This document shows positions 54,672 through 64,000 of a stretch of 64,000 nt of DNA, one piece after another. This DNA comes from Siphonodentalium dalli. Taxonomy: Eukaryota; Mollusca; Scaphopoda; Gadilida; Siphonodentaliidae. The notes under the pieces were generated by a model, which saw nothing but the letters and a program-made list of their open reading frames with translations, ran no database searches and was not told the origin of the DNA. Position numbers and translations under genes: made by a program. Location of the stretch: contig CP136061.1 in assembly GCA_032622095.1 (NCBI GenBank), positions 62,375,127-62,439,126 on the forward strand, given 5' to 3'. Each line of letters begins with the position of its first letter. Position 1 is the first letter of the stretch.

Positions 54672-55245
54672 TTGCTCCTAACCCGATAGCCGCATGCTTT
54701 GGTCGCATGCGTCAGCGGCATGTCTGTGGAAACATCTTAAGGCTCGTAGAATTGGCGGTTATTATTAAACAGGTCCCTGAAAATTCGTCGGGTAAATTGA
54801 GGCGAACGTTTTGTATATGCGCTGCTTCGATTATTAATTAAGAGAGATAAAATGATGCATGAATTTGGCCCAGTAATGCATAACATGCAGATCTGGACGG
54901 GGAAACTATCCATCAAATCGGGAGCTTAATAGCTTTACTGTTTATTTGACTTTGAAGTAATGTCCCAAATATTCATACAGCCTGATTGCCTGGACATAGG
55001 GAGATCGATATGATGGCATCGCCGATTGAACTCACGGATGTGCGTTGATAATATTGACTGGGTTATTGCTATACCGTGTGAGTTTGGAGATGTCGCGAAC
55101 AATTACAGTCATATAGGCCAAATCTTCCCATATTTTTTATTATTATATCTATCTAATAACATACGTGGGTGTTCATTAGCGTTTTACATAATATTACTCA
55201 CCTGCTGACATGCAATATTAATACGTTGGCTATTGCCTGGTGTGG
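54672..55245. other. Intergenic stretch, nothing recognised
   Basis: No coding or repeat signal beyond a short GCATGCTTTGGTCGCATGCG inverted motif at about 54691-54711. Confidence 0.4.
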
Positions 55246-55450
55246 TGTTTTCAGTGGCTCAGTTGATAAGGTGCACATATCATATGCCGTCCAGCGATAG
55301 CTAAGCCAAGTTGGTTCGATTCCCAGCGAGTATCTGTGATCCACGCAAAGCAATTGTGACCTGATTCGTGCATCTGGTCCAGTTTATCAGTTGACTACTA
55401 ATAGTCCAGGCACATTAGGTTTCACTAGTGCAAAAAATCCCGGAAAGCTG
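55246..55450 (+). mobile_element. Second tRNA-derived SINE family, one copy
   Basis: AGTGGCTCAGTTGATAAGGT (55253-55272, A-box-like) and GGTTCGATTCCC (55313-55324, perfect B box) lie 45-50 bp apart, then a non-tRNA body (CATCTGGTCCAGTTTATCAG and CTAATAGTCCAGGCACATTA). The head resembles a tRNA but lacks a proper acceptor stem, so it is not called a tRNA gene. Possible related head: 63193-63225 (ATGGCCTAGTGGCTCAAACG). Confidence 0.6.
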
Positions 55451-56153
55451 AATTTGTCAGGGATTAATAAGAACATGTTTATGAACAACTTGGCAAAAGT
55501 CCCCTAGAATCCGAGTTGAGCTTTTTGAGATATCTTGATTTTTCGGAATGGTTCAAATTCTGACGCAATTCCATCAAGCCAATGCGAATACAGTCATATG
55601 TATACTAATTTAGGTACTCAATCTTCACAAATACACGCCTCCTATCGTTGTGCAGGTGTCGCTAGATATGTGAAATTGATGCTTGAGCTTACTACCACTC
55701 ATATTCCGTAAGTGTGATGACATTATTACCGAAGAGAGCACAGGAATTGCATGACGATTCAGAATTTTTCACACAAAAGAGAGTGAGTAAAGATAATGAG
55801 ATGGCAATGAGTTGAAATATGAACCCTTCTACTGGAACAGAGGTTAATTCCGATAATGACATTGATCAGATATATCGAAATGTCACAACTCTGATAATTT
55901 GACGACCGAAAACTTAACCCTACCCCATAAATTTACACCATGCCGTCGAATGTCTGAAAGCCTAAAAAGACCACATAACAAAAATGTCAGAAAAGCTGCT
56001 CATACGAAGACCACCGCAGGACTGATAACATGTTCCGATGTGTCCAACGACGACGATGCTGACAAAATATATTGAATATCAACAAACAGACGAGATCCGA
56101 AACACTGAAAAGTGAATATTCAAGGATGTCCAATCAAAAAAATATCTACATGG
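55451..56153. other. 3' flank of the PIN/CXC pseudogene
   Basis: No recognised feature. Any poly(A) signal of the minus-strand gene would be here; TTTATT-type sequences exist but none is convincing. Confidence 0.35.
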
Positions 56154-58439
56154 TTATTCGTCAATTTCAGAAGTGCCGGTTGGATCTGTGAGTCTGTGAT
56201 TGCTACAAGAATCCAAATTACACCTGCACAATCCGGAGCACGACAAGCCTGCTTTCTTGCACCCACATCTCTTACTGCAACCGCTCTTACACCCACAACT
56301 GACCAAATTCAAGAGATTTTCAGGCGCGAAGGGCTGTGTTGTTGCAGTTGGTCTAAGAACGCCATTGGTCATCGACCAGCCCCAATCTGTTGGAGACAGC
56401 GAGTACCCTAACCATTCCTGAATCTGTAGGTATGCTCGGAAGGCATGATGATGTGCTACACAACTGGTTGGTGGAAGCGAAGCAAGTTGAATGCACTTAC
56501 CCAGCTTAGTTTTGGCTACATAACGCTTATAAGCAACGTATCGGTAATGGTCGAGGGAAGCGAACTTTCTCGCTCCGTATAACACCATTATAATTCGTTC
56601 CCCCGACGAGGCAATTTCTTTATTTGTGCTGTCATGTGCCGTGAAAGAGTCAATGTAGTTTTGTAAATCTCCAGCAATTTCAGAGACCATCATGTTGAAG
56701 ACTTTCTTTTTTCCTAGAAATACAACATTGGTTTTATCCTTCTGAGCCAAGTCCAATGCTACCTCAGCGATCAGAACATCAGCATCTGCGTTTGCTTGTT
56801 TCGACTGGACACCGATGTGGGAAAATTCCTGCATTAACAGACGGATTAGTTGTGTTTTGTTCCGACTATTGGCCAGAAAATCAGATTGGGAGGTGGTTAC
56901 TGGCAGGTCAAGCGAGATGTTGATATCTGCGGAATATCTACCCTTAGCTCTGCGTGCTTGCTCCACACCCTTTGTTGACATATCACATTCATAGCCATCA
57001 AATACAGCAATGGCATTGGATCCAAAATGTTTCATTATATAATTTGAATATGAGGTGCAGATATCTCCATATGATGAATGTTTGGGCCAAACGACTGCTC
57101 TCAACAAAAAGCCACCATCTATGACAAAAACAGGGCTTCCTGGAAGGTCTTTCCGTTCAGTGGCATATGATTTGAGTAATTTACCAAAGACGCTCTTCTG
57201 TGTCTTTCTCATTCCACCAGAATCAAACAGTGCCGGCGGTTTTGGTGCAAGCTCATACTTTAGATATCCCTCCATTTCGGACTGGGACTGAATCACACAT
57301 GTGATGCGTCTGAAAAGTATCGTGGGATCGATTACCACTTCATCTCCACGTACTTTGATAGAATTGGCCATTGATGCGATTGATTTGACAGTGTCGGCCC
57401 GACGCAGTTTGATGTTGCTGAATGCTTTCCCTACAACCTTTGATACGCACACATTACCAACTGTAACAACCTGGTCACAGTTGACTGATTTGTCTGCCAC
57501 AATGCCAGATGACAATGAGACTAACTGCAGTGGGTATCCATTGCCGAACGGAGAATGCACTCTCAACCAGTTGAGGAATTTGTTAATATCACTGATGTCA
57601 TTTGCTTGAGCGCTCTTGCGAAGGTCCCGGTGTTGGTCACTGTGGCCAGTGTGGACTTGAACAAAGTTTTCAAGAGCATTGCATATCGGCAGACAGAGGG
57701 GAAGGGCGTGAACCCATTTCGCAATAGTGCTCTCCGTTATTACCCTGCCACGTGTGAGACCGCCAGGTATCTTGAACATCCGCATAAGGCACTGTTCTAT
57801 GGTTTGGTCGGAATAAATACCATCCCAGAACTTATCAGATCTTCTGATAGTGAAGAATCCCTTCTCCGTGAACGCCTTGAAGTCGTCCACGGGCATTGTT
57901 CGGGGGAGATATTCCATCTGTTGGAGGTAAGAGATGGGCATACTTAGCGTATGCAAAATGACCAGCAGCATGGTAAATTGGTATCATCAGTCTTACACAA
58001 TACGTATGAAGTGCCCAGTCTCCAGTGCGCTCTGATCTCATGAACAATTGTAGAAGACTGATTTGTTTGAGATACTGCGCCCACAATTTCCCGGTCCGTC
58101 CATCCGCGGCATCGCGGAGCAGGCCATCAAGGAGATCTAAAAAAAACTGATGACGTCAGTTTGAATGACAGCTTTCGCTGTTGTGCAATTACCTGCGACG
58201 AGATCGCCACATGTTGCTTTCAAAGTGGCGCAGTCCACGTTATCAAGCACGCGACTTTCTTCAAAGAGAAGTCTAGTCATAGCAACTTTGGTTAGCAAAT
58301 GAGCACGGACAGCCCTGGAGTATGCGTGGCCACTAATCATATGATGGATTGAACCCCCAGCATAAACAGTGGACCAAAGTTCACCAAGACCACTTCCAGA
58401 CATAATAGAGCCCACTGCCCCCAAATAAGACATAAGCAT
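56154..58439 (-). pseudogene. C-terminal half of a PIN-like/CXC multicopy-family protein, two frameshifts and a deletion
   Basis: The C-terminal part of a large uncharacterised protein family repeated in many aquatic invertebrate genomes. From 58439: SGSGLGELWSTVYAG, MISGHAYSRAVRAHLL. The frame then shifts at an A8/T8 run (58139-58146) to LWAQYLKQ, RSERTGDWALHTYCVRLMIP, and shifts again near 57930 into FTEKGFFTIRRSDKFW, GLTRGR and KWVHALP. A PIN/FEN-like nuclease region follows (FVIDGG Asp284, VFDGYE Asp325, ADADVL Asp396/398, ORF numbering from 57971). At residue 420 (about 56711) VVFLG runs straight into KKKVFN, where relatives have DTD-LVLL and an HA-x-x-GCDTTS motif, so ~60 residues seem deleted. 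The end is a tesmin/TSO1-like CXC domain (559-591, CGCKSGCSKRCGCKK...). Nuclease activity is not expected. Confidence 0.75.
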
Positions 58440-58440
58440 A

Positions 58441-58870
58441 TAGAGGATAGAATATGTCCTGACTGTAGAACAAACTCGGTTGAGACCGAATCACACTTTG
58501 TTATGAATTGTCCGGCATACGAAAACATTCGCATTAGTTGTTTCGCAGCAATAGGCGAGTATATAACCGATTTCCACAGAATGACAGAAGACAATAAATT
58601 TAATTATATAATGGAAAATAGGCACATTGATACCATAAATATCATATGCGACATGATCCGGTCCTTCTTTGAAAAACGGCAGATTTTATCAAGTGTATAA
58701 TAATTATAAGAACAACTTGTGAGTGAGTATACTGAATATAAATTTTGACTTAGTCGGGTTTTATTTAATTCATGCTATTATTGTATATCTATGTTTTATA
58801 TTATATGTTATACATGTATGCTTGCAACTGCCCATTGAGGTGTTATTGCAATAACATCTTGTATCTTGTA
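58441..58870 (+). mobile_element. 5'-truncated LINE inserted in the PIN/CXC pseudogene, opposite strand
   Basis: It starts inside a LINE C-terminus: ICPDCRTNSVETESHFVMNC gives a C-x2-C...H-x4-C zinc-binding-type motif typical of LINE protein ends. It continues to a stop at about 58698 (RQILSSV), then a 3' untranslated part ending TATCTTGTA. The host protein reading stops exactly at 58440 and resumes at 58871, between residues GGFH and MLMSY, so the insertion borders are sharp. Only a possible 2-bp target duplication (TA) is visible. Confidence 0.75.
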
Positions 58871-60709
58871 TGGAATCCTCCAAGCCTCACAAAGACTTTT
58901 GTCAACTCATCAGAGGATGTTACTATCTCAACCGCCTTGATATATAGCGGCTGATCAAAAGTCACTGGGCAAACGTTTAGTCCTTGTTTTTAACATTCGG
59001 TTTGCACGAACAATGAGTGCTGTGTATATGGTACTGACGTTTGACGGATCGAAATTTATGAAGGGCAATATTTCAATGTCACTTGTCTCATAATGTTCTT
59101 CTTTGGTCACAACATGCATATAACCAGCCCACGAAGGACAAGAGGGGACTCCAAGCACATAGCTCAGTGACCAGAGGGAATCGACAGACTCGGCATGCTT
59201 CAGAGTTTTGGGAACCGATTCACCCAGATGAAGTAGATCTTTCATCACGATCAGATCCAAACCTGATTGTGTGTATCTGTTGTAACTTTTCAGGGGAATA
59301 TAACCGAACTCCCCAGATCCAACATTACCAAGATTGCCAGTCAATCGTTTAATTGACACTTCTTTGGGAGAGCCAGCCGGGGTAATACAGGCAATTCCCC
59401 CCATACTATGGAATGTATTGTTGCCATCTATTGTGCGTACATTACAGTCTGCATTATCGAAAACAAATTGTGTGAATTTGGCCAGTCTGGGCGATGGTCC
59501 CTTGTGAAGCATAATTGACGATATATATTGCTGAACTTCTCGGTAGCTCGAAGAAAACATAAGGCCATTTAAAATGTCAATTATTTCCCTCGATGCATAT
59601 TTTCGGTGTATATAGACTGCAATTGACAACAGCAATGGCGAGACAAAATACCGCGGTCGGCATGCACCTATCACAGAATGAGCTATTGATGTGACGCGTC
59701 TCTGGTTGCTCTGACTGGCTATCTCATCATTTGCCCGACGCCGTGGTGGAGCTATGACACCCTGCAAAAATGCTTGGAGTGTATCAGGTAGTAACTCAGT
59801 CGACACAGATAAAGAGTCTGGTTTTGGGTACACATCACAATTGTATATGGTTAACCGAATATCATCGCGAACTATAGCAGCCGCTTTCTTGACAATACGC
59901 ATGCGTTCATCAGTTTCAATGGAACATTTGCTCGTGTACCACGAATCGTACAGTATTCTGTCCGAGGACTCCCTGAATGTCACCACATTTTTAAGGGATC
60001 TCAAGTTTGTGATAGAGATTCTGCTCCCAAAATGCTCCATTAACTTTACCTTCAGATATCTTATGGTGTAACCGACTTCATCGCCCAAATATGTTTCAAA
60101 AGTTTCTGCTAATTCACTCAGAGAAAACTGGCACTCATTGCTATTCTCCATGAAAGTGCACAACTCATTGAATGCGAGTGATTTCTTGTTTGTCACCGGC
60201 CTACCCCGCGAGTGAGTCTCGTATGTTTTACTGGTGAAATTCTGATGGCAATCATGGTGGTAACGCCCTTCTTCTGCAACTAAATCAATTGCATGCTCAA
60301 TACGAGTCAGCACTATTTCACCCCACTCGTCGTTGCGTTTTCGACACCAAATTATGATGCTATCAATGAAAGACAGTGTCACGACCTCGTGCACTTGTCT
60401 TCTTCTTTCTGACGGTATGTTCAGTTGTTTGTCGGCTTCCTGTCCACATAGTAAACAGTGGATCTTAAAATCGAATGCAGGTTGGTCAGAGCGTAGTTTT
60501 AGCAATTTACACGGAATCATATTAATTATATATTTTTTGTAACAATCTCGGTGTATTTTGGAACCATCAACTGGTTCAGCTGACCCCACAAACAGATTAT
60601 CACAAAGCTCCATGCTTGCAGATATCAACGCTTGTACACCTCGGCTGCCAAGTGTCACTATTTGTGTAGGGTCCTGTAGTTCCCCCTGACATTTGCAGCA
60701 TTTCTCCAT
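58871..60709 (-). pseudogene. N-terminal half of the PIN-like/CXC family protein
   Basis: The frame runs from about 60709 (MEKCCKCQGEL; I prefer this Met over the one at 60883, which adds an unlike AT-rich leader) to a TGA at 58955-58957. Family landmarks: CCKC...HRDCYKKYI, CLLCGQEAD, DEWGEIVLTRIEHAIDLVAEEGRYHHDCH (two Cys/His clusters that look zinc-binding), LKVKLMEHFG, KNVVTFR, ARPRYFVSP-like CRPRYFVSP, DGNNTFHSMGGIA and, after a one-base shift near 58970, PVTFDQPLYIKAVEIV and VRLGGFH up to the LINE insertion. The nearest part of the frame is otherwise open over 580 codons, so the decay is recent. Function in the family is unknown; I infer a mobile or selfish origin from its multicopy nature. 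Confidence 0.75.
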
Positions 60710-60883
60710 ATCTGTTTTCAAAAGAAAGGAGTTCTTTGCTTTATTTCCTGACGCAAAGACTTGATGACCAGAAACTGATATAAATATCTCAAAACCTATT
60801 AAAAATTGTTCAGTATACCAGTATTTAATTCGTGTGAACGTATCAGAACTAAATGAGTCGTAGCATGAGTTGAATAGTAACAC

Positions 60884-62039
60884 AAGAACACCAGAAAAAT
60901 CGCCCCTGCTTCGTTGCCACCGTAAGGTATCAACAGGAGTCGATTATCGGCATATGAATATAAAAAACAAAAGCCAACAACAATTTAAATAAGCTTTCGC
61001 AAGAGAGTTGATCACAATGAGATAAATTATCGACAATATGCAAAGAGAGCAGAGAGCCAACTGATAAGGTGCACGCGTTCTATTATATTGGCAGCAGAAT
61101 AAAGAGCATTATGCGATTATGCGACCATTAACATCTTCAATAAAGAGCGTTGATTAATTGCAGTTCATTTATGGATATTGTGTTTATATTAATGTTTATA
61201 ACAACACCAGAAAAACTTCATTACGAAGTTGTCAAAGACAGAACCCCAATTTCGATTAAGGAATGTAGAATAGCAAAAGGTGATTATGTCGATGAGAACC
61301 AGTTTAAGGGGTAGGGTTATGATTTTACAAGTAATGACCACTTAGGATATGCGTAGTCGCTAATGTCACATACTATTGTGAAGAAGTAATATCTGTGCAG
61401 TTTTTAAAACATATTTCTCATCTATGTGTTTTGAGATTCCCGAGAAATCTGACATTAAATAGGACAGTTTGCCTGAAAAAATCGTCATATTTTGGGGTTA
61501 TTATGATATTTCATATCCAAAAGTGCGAAATTCATTCGAAGTTCCCCTTTAAACTAGTATCTATGGTTGGGGAATTTTGTATTGAACAATATTAAGTGTC
61601 AACTGTATATGTTTAGTCTGATAAATTGTCACAGCATCCAATTATTTCCATGATAGTCACAACGATTTATTTCCTTACTTTTCCCCATTCACGCCTAATG
61701 TGCCTGGACTACTATATATGACACATACAACTGATAAATCACACAGACATACCATAAGGTTGCAACACATATACCGACATCACAGGTAAACGGATAGACC
61801 AGTGAATTACACAAAACGTAGTACATACAAGACCATACATCTAATATCACGATACATCAAACTTATAATACAACACGATAATACAAGAACTATGTTCTAA
61901 CTAAAAACTAGCCTTATTCCAATGGAGATATGAAAGTATGGAGACAGTATATAGCGAGATAGACTGAGACAATCACAGAATAAATAGTGTGGAAACAGTG
62001 AGTCCCCATGCCAATATAAGAATTATTTGATAATTCAAT
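60884..62039. other. 5' flank of the pseudogene and intergenic DNA
   Basis: Two ATAAAGAGCGTT-type phrases (about 61099 and 61141) are shared with the 23.4/28.9-kb element. No gene or RNA recognised. Confidence 0.4.
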
Positions 62040-62090
62040 AACCAAGTAACCTGACTAGGAGAATCCATTTAGTATAGAAAGGGTTAAACT
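62040..62090 (+). repeat. Partial copy of the 5.6/53.7-kb dispersed repeat
   Basis: ACTAGGAGAATCCATTTAGT followed by ATAGAAAGGGTTAAAC, nearly the same as the edge copy at 1-25. Confidence 0.7.
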
Positions 62091-62765
62091 ATTTACACAC
62101 AATAATGCTAGCCATTAAGCTAAGAGGCAAAACACAAGCAGTCACTGCAATTAACTGTCTCTGACGTTTCTCCGCACAGTACATCACCTAACATACATAG
62201 AGCGTCACACACACCCGGATTGGAAGTTTTTCAGTGAAGGGGAGCGATTTTCCAATGAAATTAAAGGTGGATTATCTCTTTGTAAACATGTATTATATAG
62301 TTACCAGGGTATAAAATATTATATCTGAATCGAAGACTCCTGTCCGGAAATGCTTCTATCGACTAATATTAATTTTATTTCGAATATTTTCTGGTCTAAA
62401 AAGGTGTGGTTGTTTAGCTAACGAACAAAAGTGGTTACTGTTTACAGAGACCATAAATTTTATTGTGTAATTTTGTCACAAATAAACGTTAATTATACTC
62501 ATTATCGCTTTTAACTATGGAATAAAACAATACAACCAATCAATCTGGGACACATGACGTTCGATACGTAGCCATATGAACAGCCTAATTCTCTATATCG
62601 CTATATGGTATCACCCGAATAGTCTGTTCTATAAATAGACAAATAAACGGTCCCAATAAAATAAACGAAATAAAATAAATATTAATTGATAGAAGCCTTT
62701 CCGGACAGGGGTCTTCAGTTCATGTTTATTATTTTATACCCACGCAACTATTTGAAATTTGTTAT
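62091..62765. other. Intergenic stretch, nothing recognised
   Basis: CGAAGACTCCTGTCCGGAAA (about 62331) is roughly inverted to TTTCCGGACAGGGGTCTTCA (about 62697), so a ~390-bp element with inverted ends (62331-62716) is possible; AT-rich interior. Confidence 0.5.
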
Positions 62766-63128
62766 TTAACCCTTTACCCAACAGAACGGCCCTGTGCCAA
62801 TGCATTCTCTTATATATGCGAGTCGATCATAGGTCGCCTCGCATATATAAGAGAATGCATTGGCTTAACACATTAAAAAAAAATGGTAAAAAGTGTTAAA
62901 AAAATATTTTTTTTAGGCCAATGCATTCTCTTATATATGTGAGGCGACCTATGGTCGACTCGCATATATAAGAGAATGCATTGGCACAGGGCATAACTGT
63001 AACTATCACAATGTGGTCAAGGAGCCGGTTCCAATTATATCCATATTTGTATGGTTCTATTGAGACAGACCGAAGATATTTTAGGCTGTTGAAGCTTTAT
63101 TTGGCCGGTTTGTTGGGTAAAGGGTTAA
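62766..63128. mobile_element. TTAA-flanked palindromic MITE (copy 3, inverted)
   Basis: Same ends and TTAA borders as copies 1 and 2, with two internal palindromes (about 62797-62864 and 62917-62985). The spacer is shorter and a few substitutions distinguish it (GATCATAGG, TATATGTGAGG). Confidence 0.9.
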
Positions 63129-64000
63129 AGAGATAATCCATCTTTAACATTGTGCGCGGTTTTTGCTCGACCAATAAATCTGACAACGTCGCGATATGGC
63201 CTAGTGGCTCAAACGATGGTAAACACCAACTAATAAATCAAGCATTATCTTGTATTCAATATATATGCAATGTATACATAATATATCTTCACATGTGTGT
63301 TTAACTAACATGTGCTATTATATTTTATCGGGAGAGGGGCTTCATAAGTTGTAAAAACTTGTGCCCCAATCCCTTTTGTATATTATACAAATAAAATATA
63401 TTTCAAGTCAACTGACATGGCTGGGAATGTGTTATTCCCTATAAGCAACACCATTCGCATTCAAGGTGCATCGATTGTTTTTTTGAAGATACTGCTCATA
63501 CTTGAGGCGGAACACAGAACATTTCATTTAATATTAGTCATAAGCAGGTGGTTCCTTAGAGGTTGGAATTTATTGGGAACCAACATACATGTGAATATTC
63601 ACGTGGGGGAACTACATGTACCAATAAATCATTTCCCACCAAAATGGAAATAGAACACTCAAGCATTCAAGGGAGGATATATAACTACACTTGTTTCTTA
63701 GCTACAAGAATTAAAATTCCGCTATCATTCGGGTAGATTGTTTGCTATATAGGACGACAGATTAACGTATCCAATGACGTTATCTCACAGCCCTTCGAAT
63801 ATCACACTGATCAAAATAACCCAATTAACGTAAATTTAACTTACAAGACTGGCACTCATTTGCTGACTACGTAACCTCTCATGTGTATTCGAAATGTTAC
63901 CCACCTCTTGAGTGGAGGAACTGTTTCATATATAACGGTGATATCAACGCTGTGTAACACGCTGAAGTGATGGGATGCACTTGATATGAGCGAGGGACCA
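63129..64000. other. Window-end intergenic stretch
   Basis: A SINE-head-like ATGGCCTAGTGGCTCAAACG at 63197-63216 and the GGGAGAGGGGCTTC...CCCCAATCCC phrase shared with 51350-51410 are the only repeats seen. The frame at 63417-63653 has no recognisable motif, although CATTTCCCACCA-(A) and ATGTGAATATTCACGTGGGG resemble parts of the 1017-1910 family. Confidence 0.4.

Noticed and set aside
55246-55330. True tRNA gene at the second SINE head
   Set aside because: Perfect B box but no convincing acceptor or anticodon stem; followed by a SINE-like body.

Overview
The window looks like AT-rich, gene-poor nuclear DNA of an invertebrate, most likely a mollusc or another lophotrochozoan. That assignment is an inference. 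It rests on animal-type CR1/L2-like LINEs, tRNA-derived SINEs, tandem 3'-tail repeats ending in ACAGACGGACAGACGG-type tracts, many palindromic DNA-transposon derivatives, a Polinton/adintovirus-like gene block, and a PIN-like/CXC multicopy gene family common in aquatic invertebrates. I see no convincing conserved host gene with exons. Nearly every recognisable coding sequence belongs to, or is broken by, a mobile element.

Layout. 1-13.9 kb: non-coding repeats, including a long-TIR element around a (CT)n tract (1017-1910), an eroded LINE 3' end (4.9-5.6 kb), a GAY-codon microsatellite (9.4 kb), a fold-back element with a second palindrome nested in it (11.7-12.9 kb) and a TTAA-flanked palindromic MITE (13.1-13.5 kb). 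14.5-22.65 kb: the most interesting block, a decayed Polinton/adintovirus-like element. It has small genes converging between two inverted copies of a promoter-like segment (15.32-15.41 and 17.00-17.10 kb). On the minus strand follow an adenovirus-type cysteine protease with one in-frame stop, a Cys/His protein, and the C-terminal part of a double-jelly-roll-type major capsid gene. That capsid gene is split by an apparently intact 3.55-kb CR1/L2-like LINE. Palindromic GGCCCATGGGCC/GGGCCAGAGTG modules sit inside and around the block, and a ~210-bp direct repeat flanks it.

22.65-39.4 kb: dispersed repeats. They include a 500-bp element in two inverted copies, a Transib-like MITE with RSS-heptamer-like ends and a perfect 5-bp target duplication (29922-30401), SINE copies, several tandem 3'-tail repeats and a PIF/Harbinger-like element (37.66-39.43 kb). 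39455-45125: an apparently exact head-to-tail duplication of a 2836-bp unit that carries another Transib-like MITE. 45.4-49.1 kb: a possible 3.7-kb element with TACACTGTAAA ends and a dense GTTTA/TAAAC subterminal cluster. 49.4-50.6 kb: a LINE endonuclease fragment. 51.9-52.55 kb: a 14-unit minisatellite in which every unit carries an AP-1 consensus. 54.1-54.7 and 62.8-63.1 kb: two more TTAA MITEs, the first inserted in another hairpin element.

56.15-60.7 kb (minus strand): a pseudogene of the large N-terminal zinc-finger/PIN-like/CXC family. It is broken by frameshifts, an apparent internal deletion and a 5'-truncated LINE inserted in the opposite orientation. All family names come from reading motifs by eye; no database search was possible.
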